Assembly: GCA_007134625.1 (NCBI GenBank)
Contig: SLKL01000296.1
Span: 1 to 15,783, forward strand
Direction of reading: 5' to 3'
DNA: 15,783 bases
Source of the DNA: Saprospiraceae bacterium
Lineage (GTDB): Bacteria > Bacteroidota > Bacteroidia > Chitinophagales > Saprospiraceae
Shown here: piece by piece, positions 1-6,938 of the stretch
How the letters are laid out: each line of letters opens with the position of its first letter
How positions within the stretch are numbered: the stretch's first letter is position 1
Position numbers and translations under genes: made by a program
The notes under the pieces: generated by a model
What the model saw: the letters and a program-made list of their open reading frames with translations, nothing else
Database searches by the model: none
Told to the model about the DNA's origin: nothing

Positions 1-109
1 CCCCGTCGGACATGAGTCAGCAAAAGAATTGATAAAGCGAGTTTAAGTGGGTCCGGCTACAACTTTGTTAAATGGATCAAAAAAAGCGAGTAGTCCTAGA
101 CCTTTTTTG

Positions 110-140
110 TTTCTTTTTTGGGGCGATGCCAAAAAAGAAA
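110..140. repeat. Perfect 12-bp inverted repeat (hairpin)
   Basis: The arms TTTCTTTTTTGG (110-121) and CCAAAAAAGAAA (129-140) are exact reverse complements around a 7-nt loop, GGCGATG. The arms are AT-rich and the loop-side pairs are GC. I recall similar hairpins recurring between genes in Bacteroidota genomes, but cannot verify that here. It is followed by AGTATG rather than a T-run, so it is a poor plus-strand terminator. Confidence 0.6.
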
Positions 141-361
141 GTATGTTATGCATGCTAGACGGGCTGAGTCTCGGCCACAAGGTGAGATAGGGTTTTACAA
201 CACCTTTTTGGAAGTCGAGTCATTTATTCTCACAAAAGAAGTTGAATCGAAATTTTGTTGATGTCAAAACAAGAATTCTGATTGAGGTTTTCTTTGACAT
301 ATCTTTAATTGGTTTCCATATTCATTTCGGGGTGATTTTTTTATACGCTCTTTTTTATCAT

Positions 362-398
362 AAATAAAAAAACCGCCGGAAAAAATCCGACGGTTTTA
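362..398 (-). terminator. Rho-independent terminator of the metal-type operon
   Basis: On the minus strand, AAAACCGTCGGA pairs with TCCGGCGGTTTT (one G-U pair) across a short T-rich loop, and the stem is followed by a run of T. It lies about 25 nt past the stop codon of the histidine-rich lipoprotein gene, where an operon terminator is expected. Confidence 0.85.
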
Positions 399-423
399 AT
401 TTACAATCCTTAAAGGGACAAAC

Positions 424-834
424 CTACTCGTGATCCGGATGACAATGGAACGAAATCGATTCTGTCGTTTCCCTTCCATGATGGTCATTAGCAGTCGCTC
501 TTAGCTCAAAATCGGTATGATGATGAACTTCATTCACCATTTCTCCATGAATGTGGAGCTCAAGTTGATGTGAATGTCCTTTTTCCTCCCATACCACCTC
601 GTCATTATTTTTATTGATTACCTGAACAAGGTGATTGTGTAATTCAGTATGGTGCTCAATTATTATTTCAAAAGTAATAGTCTCACCATGATCAAAAGAT
701 GAGTCGTCCTCAGGTGAGAGGATTTTAATAATGGGAGGTTCCCCTGAATGATTTCCATCGTCATCTGAATCACAGGCACTGAAAGAAATTGCTAAAATTA
801 ATGCGCTTAATATTAGAAAATTATATTTTTTCAT
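424..834 (-). CDS. Histidine-rich surface lipoprotein, probable metal binding
   Basis: A 136-residue lipoprotein. It has a signal peptide ending in the lipobox FSAC (Cys21), followed at once by DSDDD; such acidic residues resemble the lipoprotein export signal that sends Bacteroidota lipoproteins to the cell surface. After PPIIKILSPEDD comes a short Ig-like or DUF4625-like beta domain. About 18 of the roughly 116 mature residues are histidine, in clusters such as EHHTELHNH, HSHQLELHIH, VHHH and NDHH, with HCHPDH at the C-terminus. This is seen directly. Binding of zinc, copper, nickel or cobalt is inferred from the clusters. It is the last gene of its operon, 11 nt after the barrel protein and just before a terminator. 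The family name is uncertain; the metal role is likely but the metal is unknown. Confidence 0.8.
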   Translation of the reverse strand: MKKYNFLILSALILAISFSACDSDDDGNHSGEPPIIKILSPEDDSSFDHGETITFEIIIEHHTELHNHLVQVINKNNDEVVWEEKGHSHQLELHIHGEMVNEVHHHTDFELRATANDHHGRETTESISFHCHPDHE

Positions 835-845
835 TGTTTTGTTTT

Positions 846-1751
846 TTATAAAAAGTAAAGAAATTTTGTTGTAAATTGATATTGATTGCTAACCAGTCCC
901 TCGGATAATTCCTGATGGATAGGTAGCATAAAAGACAGACCAAAATTGATGTTTTGTATCCAAAATTCATAGCCTGCCTCTAAATGCAGTTTATGCCCTC
1001 CGGTGATATTTATTGGTTCACCAAAAGAAGAGCTTCTGTCTGCATGCTCAAACGCCAGCCCGGCTAAAGGGGCATGATTCAATGTTTCCCCGCTAAATAA
1101 ATGAAAGTATCGGACAGCTGAATTGACTTGGTTGCCAAATCGGTAACCTTCATCATTTTCATTATTTATTCGGTAACTCAATTCTGCATTTAAGCCCGAG
1201 TTCCCTATTCTTAGAGTGGATTGAGCTGATAGAATAAAACCGAAAGCACCCATACCCAATTGAAGATTGGGATTGATGGATTCAAAATCCTGAATCGCAT
1301 TGAACTCGCCGGTCGGGATACTTACTCCTGCTCCCACAACTGTGATTAAAGTGTTCATTGACTCACCCAATAATTGGTCAGTCAACAAATAATTGACTCT
1401 CAATTGCACATCACCAAGGCCTCTTTGCCTTGTATTGTATCCGGTCTGATTGATAAAACCAATAGGAACGGAGGCTTGTGCATTGATTCTTTCACTGATG
1501 CGGTACTTTCCACCGAGATTAATAAATCGGAATGTCTCTTCTGTCAATGGGAAAAACTCATCTCCAAAAAGATTGGGCGGATGACGGGTCTCAAAAACTG
1601 TTTGATTGTAATGAATGCTGAGCATATTCTCCGGGGCATCTTTTAGTATTCCAAGAAACTGCCCTGAGCTTGCACTACCGCACACATCACATGCCATCAG
1701 CTTTATTGTACCCATCATGCATATGATTAACCATATTGCAATTTTCTGCAT
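846..1751 (-). CDS. Outer-membrane beta-barrel-like protein with CDVCG N-terminus
   Basis: A 301-residue exported protein. A signal peptide of about 20 residues leads to CDVCG (Cys21 and Cys24 at or next to the expected mature N-terminus). The rest consists of alternating polar and hydrophobic beta-strand-like segments with many Gly and Asn turns (for example RGLGDVQLRVNYLL and LNAELSYRINNEN), and it ends in an aromatic strand, QFTTKFLYFL, typical of outer-membrane barrels. Similar Bacteroidota proteins are annotated loosely as 'transporter' or 'outer membrane beta-barrel protein'. The CxxC pair at the mature end suggests a metal or redox site. It lies between a Cys-motif exported protein and a His-rich lipoprotein, so a part in metal movement at the outer membrane is my inference. 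The substrate is unknown. Confidence 0.75.
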   Translation of the reverse strand: MQKIAIWLIICMMGTIKLMACDVCGSASSGQFLGILKDAPENMLSIHYNQTVFETRHPPNLFGDEFFPLTEETFRFINLGGKYRISERINAQASVPIGFINQTGYNTRQRGLGDVQLRVNYLLTDQLLGESMNTLITVVGAGVSIPTGEFNAIQDFESINPNLQLGMGAFGFILSAQSTLRIGNSGLNAELSYRINNENDEGYRFGNQVNSAVRYFHLFSGETLNHAPLAGLAFEHADRSSSFGEPINITGGHKLHLEAGYEFWIQNINFGLSFMLPIHQELSEGLVSNQYQFTTKFLYFL

Positions 1752-1901
1752 GTTTTAATTTGCTTTTGTGATGATAAAAGAATTCACAAGACATTATCCT
1801 TATGCCTTGTAATACGTAAACCAGACAGGACTGTTTTTTAAAATGCCTGTTATTAATTATTACGTAATTTTTAAAAATTGGGATCAATGACCCACAAAAA
1901 A

Positions 1902-2285
1902 TTAAACTCTTTTATACCACGGGGGATAGGAGATATCCTCGACAGGCAGGAACTTATATTCGGTTGTATATGTGTAAAAGTGTTCGAATTCGCTTTTTGT
2001 GAGAGTGTTTAATAGTGTGACAGCGGAATAGTTCCAATGAAAATCAAATTGGACGACTCTCTGAACCGGTGGCAATTCGGGCTGGTCTGCATCTTTATTT
2101 TCTTCGAGTACCTTATCTTTTAAAAAACACATTCCATCGCACTGTAATTCCGGTTGATCTGAATTGATACAGAATTCCTGACTGATGTAATCCCGAAAAG
2201 AGTAAAAGTAGGCTATGCCAAGTTCCCGATGAAAGGTGCTTGCCAAAAGTGGAATTAATAGTGTGTATGCCCAGAACTTCGTCAT
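1902..2285 (-). CDS. Small exported protein with C-x9-C-x3-C motif
   Basis: A 127-residue protein with a short hydrophobic N-terminal segment (about residues 5-17) that may be a signal peptide or an anchor. The key motif is CINSDQPELQCDGMC (Cys39, Cys49, Cys53). I recognise this pattern from small uncharacterised Bacteroidota proteins often found among heavy-metal genes, but I cannot give a family number. The C-terminus is rich in aromatics and ends PPWYKRV. It is the first gene of the minus-strand group, separated by 150 bp from the barrel gene, so the two may be transcribed together or apart. The motif could bind a metal or be redox active; nothing in the sequence decides between these. Confidence 0.7.
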   Translation of the reverse strand: MTKFWAYTLLIPLLASTFHRELGIAYFYSFRDYISQEFCINSDQPELQCDGMCFLKDKVLEENKDADQPELPPVQRVVQFDFHWNYSAVTLLNTLTKSEFEHFYTYTTEYKFLPVEDISYPPWYKRV

Positions 2286-2460
2286 CTCTGCAAAAATAAT
2301 GAGAAAAAGGGAATTTTAGTTTAGATAATTACACTTTTAACGAGATTCACCCGATCCTGGCAATTTTGATCATTCAACTTTCAATGCCTGATATAAGCTA
2401 TTGAACTGTTTGCCTGTTTTATCATTATTAATTTGCAAAGAAATTAAAAGTAAAAAAATT

Positions 2461-2742
2461 ATGAAAGCACTATGGAATGACAAAGTAATAGCAGAAAGCT
2501 CTGAAACAGTTGTCATTGAAGGGAATCATTACTTTCCCGTGGAAGACGTAAAAAGTGAATTTCTTCTGAATTCTGACCACACGACCTTCTGCCCATGGAA
2601 GGGTGAAGCTTCCTATTATCATGTAGCGGTTGACGGTGATGTAAATGAGAATGCAGCCTGGTATTATGCGGATCCCAAGGAAGCAGCAGCTGTTATAAAG
2701 GGTAGACTAGCATTCTGGAAAGGTGTAAAAATTGAGGAATGA
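2461..2742 (+). CDS. DUF427 (NTP_transf_9) protein
   Basis: A 93-residue protein filling the small DUF427 fold. Visible family marks are MKALWNDKVIAES at the N-terminus, GNHYFPVEDV, the core TFCPWKGEASYY (residues about 41-52), and AWYYADPKEAA followed by GRLAFWKG. The biochemical role of the family is unknown. I start it at the ATG at 2461, behind an A-rich leader; an open TTG start at 2401 would add 20 residues that do not belong to the family. Its stop codon overlaps the egtB start by 4 nt (ATGA), so translation is probably coupled and the protein is made together with the ergothioneine enzymes. Confidence 0.9.
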   Translation: MKALWNDKVIAESSETVVIEGNHYFPVEDVKSEFLLNSDHTTFCPWKGEASYYHVAVDGDVNENAAWYYADPKEAAAVIKGRLAFWKGVKIEE

Positions 2743-3905
2743 AAAAACTGATTACAGAAACAGACTTGAAAAAGGTATTTCTGGATACCAGGAATAGAAG
2801 TCGGGAGATCTGTGAACCACTATTGATTGAAGATTACGGGCCTCAACCGGAAAAGTTTGTCTCTCCGCCAAAATGGCATCTTGCCCATTCGACCTGGTTT
2901 TTTGAGGAATTCGTTCTGAAAGCTTATGATCTCTCCTACAGGGAATTTCATCCGGATTTTTCCTTTTTATTCAATAGCTATTACAACAATCTCGGAGACC
3001 GCATCAAAAGGGATTACCGCGGGTTTATGAGTCGCCCCTCCGTAAGTCATGTTTATCAATACAGATACCATGTAGATGAGGCGATGGTTAAATTCTTACA
3101 GAAATTACCAAATCAGGAAACCCGGGACTTGATCAACCTGGGAATAAACCACGAACAACAACATCAGGAACTACTGGTCTATGACATTAAGTATATTCTT
3201 GGCAATCAGCCCTTAAAGCCGGTATATGGAAATCAATTTATACCGGATAAAATTCAGGGAGATCTGGACTGGCAGACAATTGAAGGTGGTCTTATAGAAG
3301 TTGGCGCAGAAGGGAATCACTTCTTTTACGATAATGAAGCACCACGACATAAGGTTTATCTGAACGACTTTCAAATTTGCAGTCGCCTTATTACCAATGG
3401 CGAGTATCTGGAATTTATTGAGGATGGCGGTTATCAGGACTTTAATTTATGGCACGACGAGGGATGGAGCTTTATCAGAGAAAAAGAATTGACGGCGCCC
3501 TTGTATTGGGAGTTACGAGACGGAATGTGGCATGAGTACCATATGCATGGATTACGGCCTTTAAATAAAAACCTACCGGTAAGTCATATCTCGTTTTATG
3601 AAGCTTTTGCCTTTAGTCAATGGGCAGAATGTCGGCTGCCGACAGAATTTGAATGGGAGTGCGCTGCGCCATTTCTCAATCACGGAAGTTTATGGGAGTG
3701 GACCAATTCTGCATACCTTCCCTATCCCGGCTTCCACAAAGCAAAGGGCGCTGTTGGGGAATACAATGCCAAATTCATGATGAACCAAATGGTTTTGAGA
3801 GGTGGATCGATAGCGACCCCTCCCGGACATTTCAGAAAAACCTATCGCAATTTTTTTCATCCTCAGGAAAGATGGTTATATTGTGGGATACGACTAGCAA
3901 AATAA
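2739..3905 (+). CDS. egtB: Ergothioneine synthase EgtB (non-heme iron sulfoxide synthase)
   Basis: EgtB uses iron and O2 to join a thiol (gamma-glutamylcysteine or cysteine) to trimethyl-histidine (hercynine), giving a sulfoxide. The 388 residues hold an N-terminal DinB-like domain and a C-terminal formylglycine-generating-enzyme-like domain. The iron ligands are visible as HLAH (His50) and HEQQH (His138 and His142). The C-terminal domain shows SHISFYEAFAFSQWAECRLP, LWEWTNSAYLPYPGF and LRGGSIATPPGHFRKTYRNFF. There is a tyrosine pair, NSYYN (Tyr81-Tyr82), resembling the one I recall in Chloracidobacterium EgtB. No egtA or egtC is present in the window, so cysteine may be the direct donor; that is inference. 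The gene overlaps DUF427 and is 6 nt before egtD. Confidence 0.95.
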   Translation: MKKLITETDLKKVFLDTRNRSREICEPLLIEDYGPQPEKFVSPPKWHLAHSTWFFEEFVLKAYDLSYREFHPDFSFLFNSYYNNLGDRIKRDYRGFMSRPSVSHVYQYRYHVDEAMVKFLQKLPNQETRDLINLGINHEQQHQELLVYDIKYILGNQPLKPVYGNQFIPDKIQGDLDWQTIEGGLIEVGAEGNHFFYDNEAPRHKVYLNDFQICSRLITNGEYLEFIEDGGYQDFNLWHDEGWSFIREKELTAPLYWELRDGMWHEYHMHGLRPLNKNLPVSHISFYEAFAFSQWAECRLPTEFEWECAAPFLNHGSLWEWTNSAYLPYPGFHKAKGAVGEYNAKFMMNQMVLRGGSIATPPGHFRKTYRNFFHPQERWLYCGIRLAK

Positions 3906-3911
3906 TGGTGA

Positions 3912-4850
3912 ATGAGCTTGTTTAGAAACGATGTTTACAAAGGACTTGAAAGTCAACCTAAGACTTTACCCTCAAAGTACTTTTATGATGCCGTTGGAGA
4001 TCAACTGTTCAGGCAGATAATGCGTATGCCTGAATACTACTTACCTGCAGCCGAATTGGAAATCCTGAAAACCTATTCCGGTGAAATTGCTGATTATCTT
4101 CTTACAGATAAAGAGAGTTTTGAGATACTGGAATTGGGGGCCGGTGATGGAACTAAAACTTTGGTTTTTCTTCAACAGCTAAATGATAAGGGATTAGATT
4201 TTTTCTACAGACCTCTGGATATTTCCGGACACATATTGGAAAAAAATCAGCAGTTTATTTCTGCCTCACTGTCGGGTATTTCTATGGAGGCTATTGAAGG
4301 AGATTTTTTTAATACGCTTGATAGCCTTGATAGACTTAAAGAAAGCAGACTCACCATGTTTATGGGCAGCAACATAGGGAACTTCAAGCCTAAAGAGGCG
4401 GTGAAATTCCTTAGGTTTATTTCTGAGCATTCAAAGAGTGGTGATTTGTTTCTCATTGCTTTTGATTTGAAAAAGGATCCCGAAATCATTATTAATGCCT
4501 ATCATGACAGTCAGGGTATAACAGCCAAATTCAATCTCAATTTGCTTCAAAGGATTAATAATGAACTTGGGGGTGATTTTGATATTGCTTCCTTTAAGCA
4601 CTATGCATCATATAATCCCATTACGGGTCTGACTAAAAGTTTTTTGATCAGTAAAAAAGCGCAGACCGTTCATTTTTCTGATGGTGAAAGTTTTAATTTT
4701 AAGGCTTATGAGGCCATACATACTGAGGTTTCTTGTAAATTTGATGAAGAAAAAATTGAGTATATGGCCGGGGCTGCCGGATTGACTAAATTAGATTGGT
4801 GGAAAGACTCAAAGGGGTACTACAGTTTGGTGCTTTTGAAGAAGGAATAA
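3912..4850 (+). CDS. egtD: L-histidine N-alpha-methyltransferase EgtD
   Basis: EgtD makes hercynine by three S-adenosylmethionine-dependent methylations of histidine, the first step of ergothioneine synthesis. The 312 residues match the usual family length. Visible motifs are LPSKYFYDAVGDQLF near the N-terminus, the SAM-binding ELGAGDGTKT (74-83), MGSNIGNF (151-158, containing the Asn expected to contact the substrate amino group), AYHDSQGITAKFNLN (197-210) and IHTEVSCKF (269-277), whose Glu272 and Ser274 correspond to substrate-binding residues in the mycobacterial enzyme. It follows egtB by 6 nt and is the last gene of the operon. No clear terminator is seen in the 100 nt after it. Confidence 0.96.
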   Translation: MSLFRNDVYKGLESQPKTLPSKYFYDAVGDQLFRQIMRMPEYYLPAAELEILKTYSGEIADYLLTDKESFEILELGAGDGTKTLVFLQQLNDKGLDFFYRPLDISGHILEKNQQFISASLSGISMEAIEGDFFNTLDSLDRLKESRLTMFMGSNIGNFKPKEAVKFLRFISEHSKSGDLFLIAFDLKKDPEIIINAYHDSQGITAKFNLNLLQRINNELGGDFDIASFKHYASYNPITGLTKSFLISKKAQTVHFSDGESFNFKAYEAIHTEVSCKFDEEKIEYMAGAAGLTKLDWWKDSKGYYSLVLLKKE

Positions 4851-4957
4851 GCAAGTTTTTCTTTAATTTTTACCTGCATTTTGATAAGTAAAGGGAGCTT
4901 GTAAGATGCTGAATTCTGCTATTTTTCTGCTCTTTGATAATTTTTTTCTATATATAC

Positions 4958-4986
4958 TTGTTTTTTCAGCAAAAGCAGTATCTTTG
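4958..4986 (+). promoter_or_regulatory. Bacteroidota-type promoter of tRNA-Arg and rpmB
   Basis: TATCTTTG (4979-4986) matches the Bacteroidota -7 consensus TAnnTTTG exactly, and TTG at 4958-4960 lies 18 nt upstream, exactly where the -33 element belongs. The predicted transcript start is about 10 nt before the tRNA. It likely drives the tRNA and the ribosomal protein genes behind it. Confidence 0.75.
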
Positions 4987-5002
4987 CAGTCCGAAAAAAA
5001 CC

Positions 5003-5076
5003 GGCTTCGTAGCTTAACTGGATAGAGCACCTGACTACGGATCAGGAGGTTGCAGGTTCGAATCCTGCCGAAGTCA
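5003..5076 (+). tRNA. tRNA-Arg (anticodon ACG)
   Basis: A complete cloverleaf. The acceptor arms are GGCTTCG and CGAAGTC with one G-U pair, and the discriminator is A5076. The anticodon stem CCTGA/TCAGG (5030-5046) holds the loop CTACGGA with anticodon ACG at 5037-5039, which reads CGU and, after A-to-I editing, CGC and CGA. The T arm is GCAGG-TTCGAAT-CCTGC. CCA is not encoded. The rpmB start codon is only 14 nt downstream. Confidence 0.97.
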
Positions 5077-5090
5077 CAAAAACAACAATT

Positions 5091-5339
5091 ATGTCAAAGG
5101 TTTGTCAACTTACAGGAAAAAGACCAAAATCAGGTCATAAAGTGTCTCACTCTAACATTAAAACAAAGAGGAGATTCGAACCCAATTTGCAAAAGAAGCG
5201 TTTCTTTATACCGGAAACAGGCAATTGGATTACATTGCGTATTTCTACCAAAGCGCTGAAAAGCATAAACAAGTTGGGAGTATACAACTATATTAAAAAA
5301 CAACAAAGCAAAGGTTTAGCGACCGATATTAAATTATAA
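5091..5339 (+). CDS. rpmB: 50S ribosomal protein bL28
   Basis: An 82-residue basic protein of the large ribosomal subunit. The N-terminus [20 protein letters not shown] and the segment [15 protein letters not shown] are diagnostic of L28, and [15 protein letters not shown] follows. It has only one cysteine, so it lacks the zinc-binding cysteine set found in some L28 forms. The start ATG at 5091 has an A-rich leader and no Shine-Dalgarno, as is usual in Bacteroidota. It lies 14 nt after the tRNA and 5 nt before rpmG, so all are probably one transcript, with the tRNA cut out by processing. Confidence 0.97.
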   Translation: MSKVCQLTGKRPKSGHKVSHSNIKTKRRFEPNLQKKRFFIPETGNWITLRISTKALKSINKLGVYNYIKKQQSKGLATDIKL

Positions 5340-5344
5340 TTATC

Positions 5345-5533
5345 ATGGCGAAGAAATCAAAAGGTAACAGACTGCAGGTAATTCTAGAATGTACCGAACA
5401 CAAGGCAACAGGTTTGCCCGGTACTTCTCGTTATATCACGCAAAAGAACAGGAAAAATACACCGGATAGAATGGAATTGAAAAAATTCAATCCAATTCTT
5501 AAGAAATATACTATTCACAAAGAAATCAAATAA
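5345..5533 (+). CDS. rpmG: 50S ribosomal protein bL33
   Basis: A 62-residue basic large-subunit protein. Family marks are [40 protein letters not shown] and [17 protein letters not shown]. It has a single cysteine and no CxxC pairs, so it is the zinc-free form. It is placed between rpmB and the DUF4295 gene, with 5 nt and 2 nt spacings, a conserved order in Bacteroidota. Identification is firm. Confidence 0.97.
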   Translation: MAKKSKGNRLQVILECTEHKATGLPGTSRYITQKNRKNTPDRMELKKFNPILKKYTIHKEIK

Positions 5534-5535
5534 TC

Positions 5536-5709
5536 ATGGCAAAGGTATCGAAAAACGCGAGAGTTGCTCAAAGAGCTGCTAATCAAGGATCCGGTAAGGA
5601 TCATGTAAAAGTTGTAAAACCTGTAAAAGATCCTTTAACAGGTAAAATAACTTTTAAAGAGGCAATTGTGCACAAAGACAAAGTAAAGGAGTTCTTTGCA
5701 AATAAGTAA
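5536..5709 (+). CDS. DUF4295 small basic protein, probable ribosomal protein
   Basis: A 57-residue lysine-rich protein starting MAKVSKNARVAQRAANQ and ending KDKVKEFFANK. It is short but real: its place 2 nt after rpmG, its basic composition and the similarity to the DUF4295 family all agree. I recall that a small Bacteroidota-specific protein found in the Flavobacterium ribosome structure was named bL38 and that it may be this family; I cannot confirm the match here. A role on the large ribosomal subunit fits the operon. It is followed by a hairpin at 5748 that probably ends most transcripts before ftsY. Confidence 0.9.
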   Translation: MAKVSKNARVAQRAANQGSGKDHVKVVKPVKDPLTGKITFKEAIVHKDKVKEFFANK

Positions 5710-5747
5710 TTGCATTACTTATCTCCTTTAAAGATAAACTTCAGGCA

Positions 5748-5780
5748 AAAGGCTTTTTTCTAAACGATTAAAGCCTTTTT
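5748..5780 (+). terminator. Terminator after the ribosomal protein genes
   Basis: AAAGGCTTT (5748-5756) pairs exactly with AAAGCCTTT (5770-5778) around a 13-nt loop, and five T (5776-5780) close and follow the stem. It lies 38 nt after the DUF4295 stop codon and 65 nt before ftsY. The stem is only moderately strong, so some reading through into ftsY is possible. Confidence 0.7.
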
Positions 5781-5844
5781 GTCTATATGGAGGATTCCTT
5801 CCTCTTTCTATTTAAATTGAACTAACCATTAACGTACTCCAACA

Positions 5845-6804
5845 ATGAATTTTTTCAAAAAAATTTTCTCCAAAGAAGAAAAGAAAAAAGATCTGAATAA
5901 AGGGCTGGAAAAAACCAGCACTTCCTTCATGGGGAAGATATCCCGGGCTATCGCTGGAAAATCTAAGGTGGATATTGATACTTTGGATGAGATTGAAGAG
6001 GCATTGATTACCTCAGATGTCGGCCTGGAGACTACTGTCAGAATTATTGAGCGTTTGGAGGCCCGTGTTGCAAGAGACAAATACATCAATGCAGAGGAGC
6101 TCAATTCTATCATGAAAGATGAGATTGTTAGTCTTTTGACAGATAACCATACGGAGGATATTTCTGACTTTGAGGTGCCATCAGGGAAGAAACCATATGT
6201 GATTATGGTGGTTGGAGTGAACGGTGTAGGCAAAACTACTTCGATTGGTAAATTGGCATATCAGTTTAAAAACAAAGGGCTTTCTGTGGTCCTCGGTGCA
6301 GCCGATACCTTTAGAGCAGCAGCAGTCGATCAACTGAAAATCTGGGCAGATAGAAATGAGTGTCATTTTTATTCTAAGGGAATGAACACCGATCCTGCAG
6401 CGGTAGCTTATGAAACCGTTAAGTATGCAATGGATAACGATCTGGATGTTGCGATTGTCGATACTGCAGGTCGTTTGCACACCAAAATGAATCTGATGCG
6501 GGAACTTTCTAAAATCAAACGCTCAATTGATAAATGTTTGCCGGGTGCGCCTCATGAGGTACTGCTCGTACTCGATGCAAGTACCGGCCAAAACGCCATA
6601 GAACAGTGTAAGCATTTTTCTGAAGCAACCGAAGTTAGCGCCATTACCATGACTAAATTAGACGGTACTGCCAAGGGTGGGGTAGTATTGGGTATTTCCG
6701 ATATTTTTAAAATCCCGATTAAGTACATCGGTGTCGGAGAAAAAATAGAACAGTTACAGGTATTTAATAAAAAAGAGTTTGTTGATTCTCTGTTTAAGGA
6801 GTGA
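5845..6804 (+). CDS. ftsY: Signal recognition particle receptor FtsY
   Basis: FtsY is the membrane-associated GTPase that receives SRP-bound ribosomes and hands them to the Sec translocon. The 319 residues have a short amphipathic start (MNFFKKIF) and a small charged region instead of the long acidic A domain of E. coli, then the helical N domain (about 25-105) and the GTPase G domain. Visible motifs are GVNGVGKTT (124-132), DTFRAAA (154-160), DTAGR (206-210) and TKLDGTAKGG (270-279). The start ATG is the first in frame with the family. The order behind rpmB-rpmG-DUF4295 is common in Bacteroidota. It converges with dnaK. Confidence 0.97.
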   Translation: MNFFKKIFSKEEKKKDLNKGLEKTSTSFMGKISRAIAGKSKVDIDTLDEIEEALITSDVGLETTVRIIERLEARVARDKYINAEELNSIMKDEIVSLLTDNHTEDISDFEVPSGKKPYVIMVVGVNGVGKTTSIGKLAYQFKNKGLSVVLGAADTFRAAAVDQLKIWADRNECHFYSKGMNTDPAAVAYETVKYAMDNDLDVAIVDTAGRLHTKMNLMRELSKIKRSIDKCLPGAPHEVLLVLDASTGQNAIEQCKHFSEATEVSAITMTKLDGTAKGGVVLGISDIFKIPIKYIGVGEKIEQLQVFNKKEFVDSLFKE

Positions 6805-6870
6805 TTGCGGGAATTGACCCAGAGTTTAGAATAGGGGCAGATCATTTAGTAATTTTCTTGTTCAAATTAA

Positions 6871-6904
6871 TAAAAAAGCCGCTCTGTAATCAAACAGAGC
6901 GGCT
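6871..6904 (-). terminator. Strong terminator of dnaK, shared with ftsY side
   Basis: An 11-bp perfect stem, AGCCGCTCTGT (6877-6887) with ACAGAGCGGCT (6894-6904), and a 6-nt loop. On the minus strand it is followed by six T, making a classic terminator 35 nt after the dnaK stop. On the plus strand the tail is CCTTCC, so it would stop ftsY transcripts less well. Confidence 0.9.
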
Positions 6905-6938
6905 CCTTCCTAATCTAAAAACTCTACCTTATGAAATC

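Larger units (their letters stand above)
1..423. other. Non-coding left edge with repeat-like sequence
   Basis: No convincing gene lies here. A 14-codon open stretch at 2-46 ends in TAA and could be the tail of a gene outside the window, but it is too short to judge. A 47-codon open frame (47-190, GTG start) crosses the hairpin at 110-140; it looks like repeat sequence read as protein rather than a gene. The stretch 190-360 is AT-rich and shows nothing I can name. The terminator of the minus-strand operon occupies the right end. Confidence 0.5.

Noticed and set aside
2..46. Fourteen-codon open stretch ending in TAA at the left edge
   Set aside because: Could be the end of a gene outside the window, but it is too short to tell from chance and has no recognisable motif.
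1374..1646. 90-codon plus-strand open frame opposite the barrel gene
   Set aside because: Antisense to a well-supported exported protein gene, with no start context or family likeness.
2291..2298. TATTTTTG on the minus strand just ahead of the Cys-motif gene
   Set aside because: It matches the -7 consensus but would place the transcript start at the start codon itself and no TTG lies at the -33 distance; a chance match in AT-rich DNA is likely.
2409..2435. TTTG and TTAATTTG ahead of DUF427 as a promoter
   Set aside because: The -7 box has one mismatch and the spacing is only 15 nt, too short for the Bacteroidota pattern seen before the tRNA; not strong enough to list as a feature.
5829..6233. 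134-codon minus-strand open frame opposite ftsY
   Set aside because: Antisense shadow; Ser/Thr/Ile-rich and without domain features.
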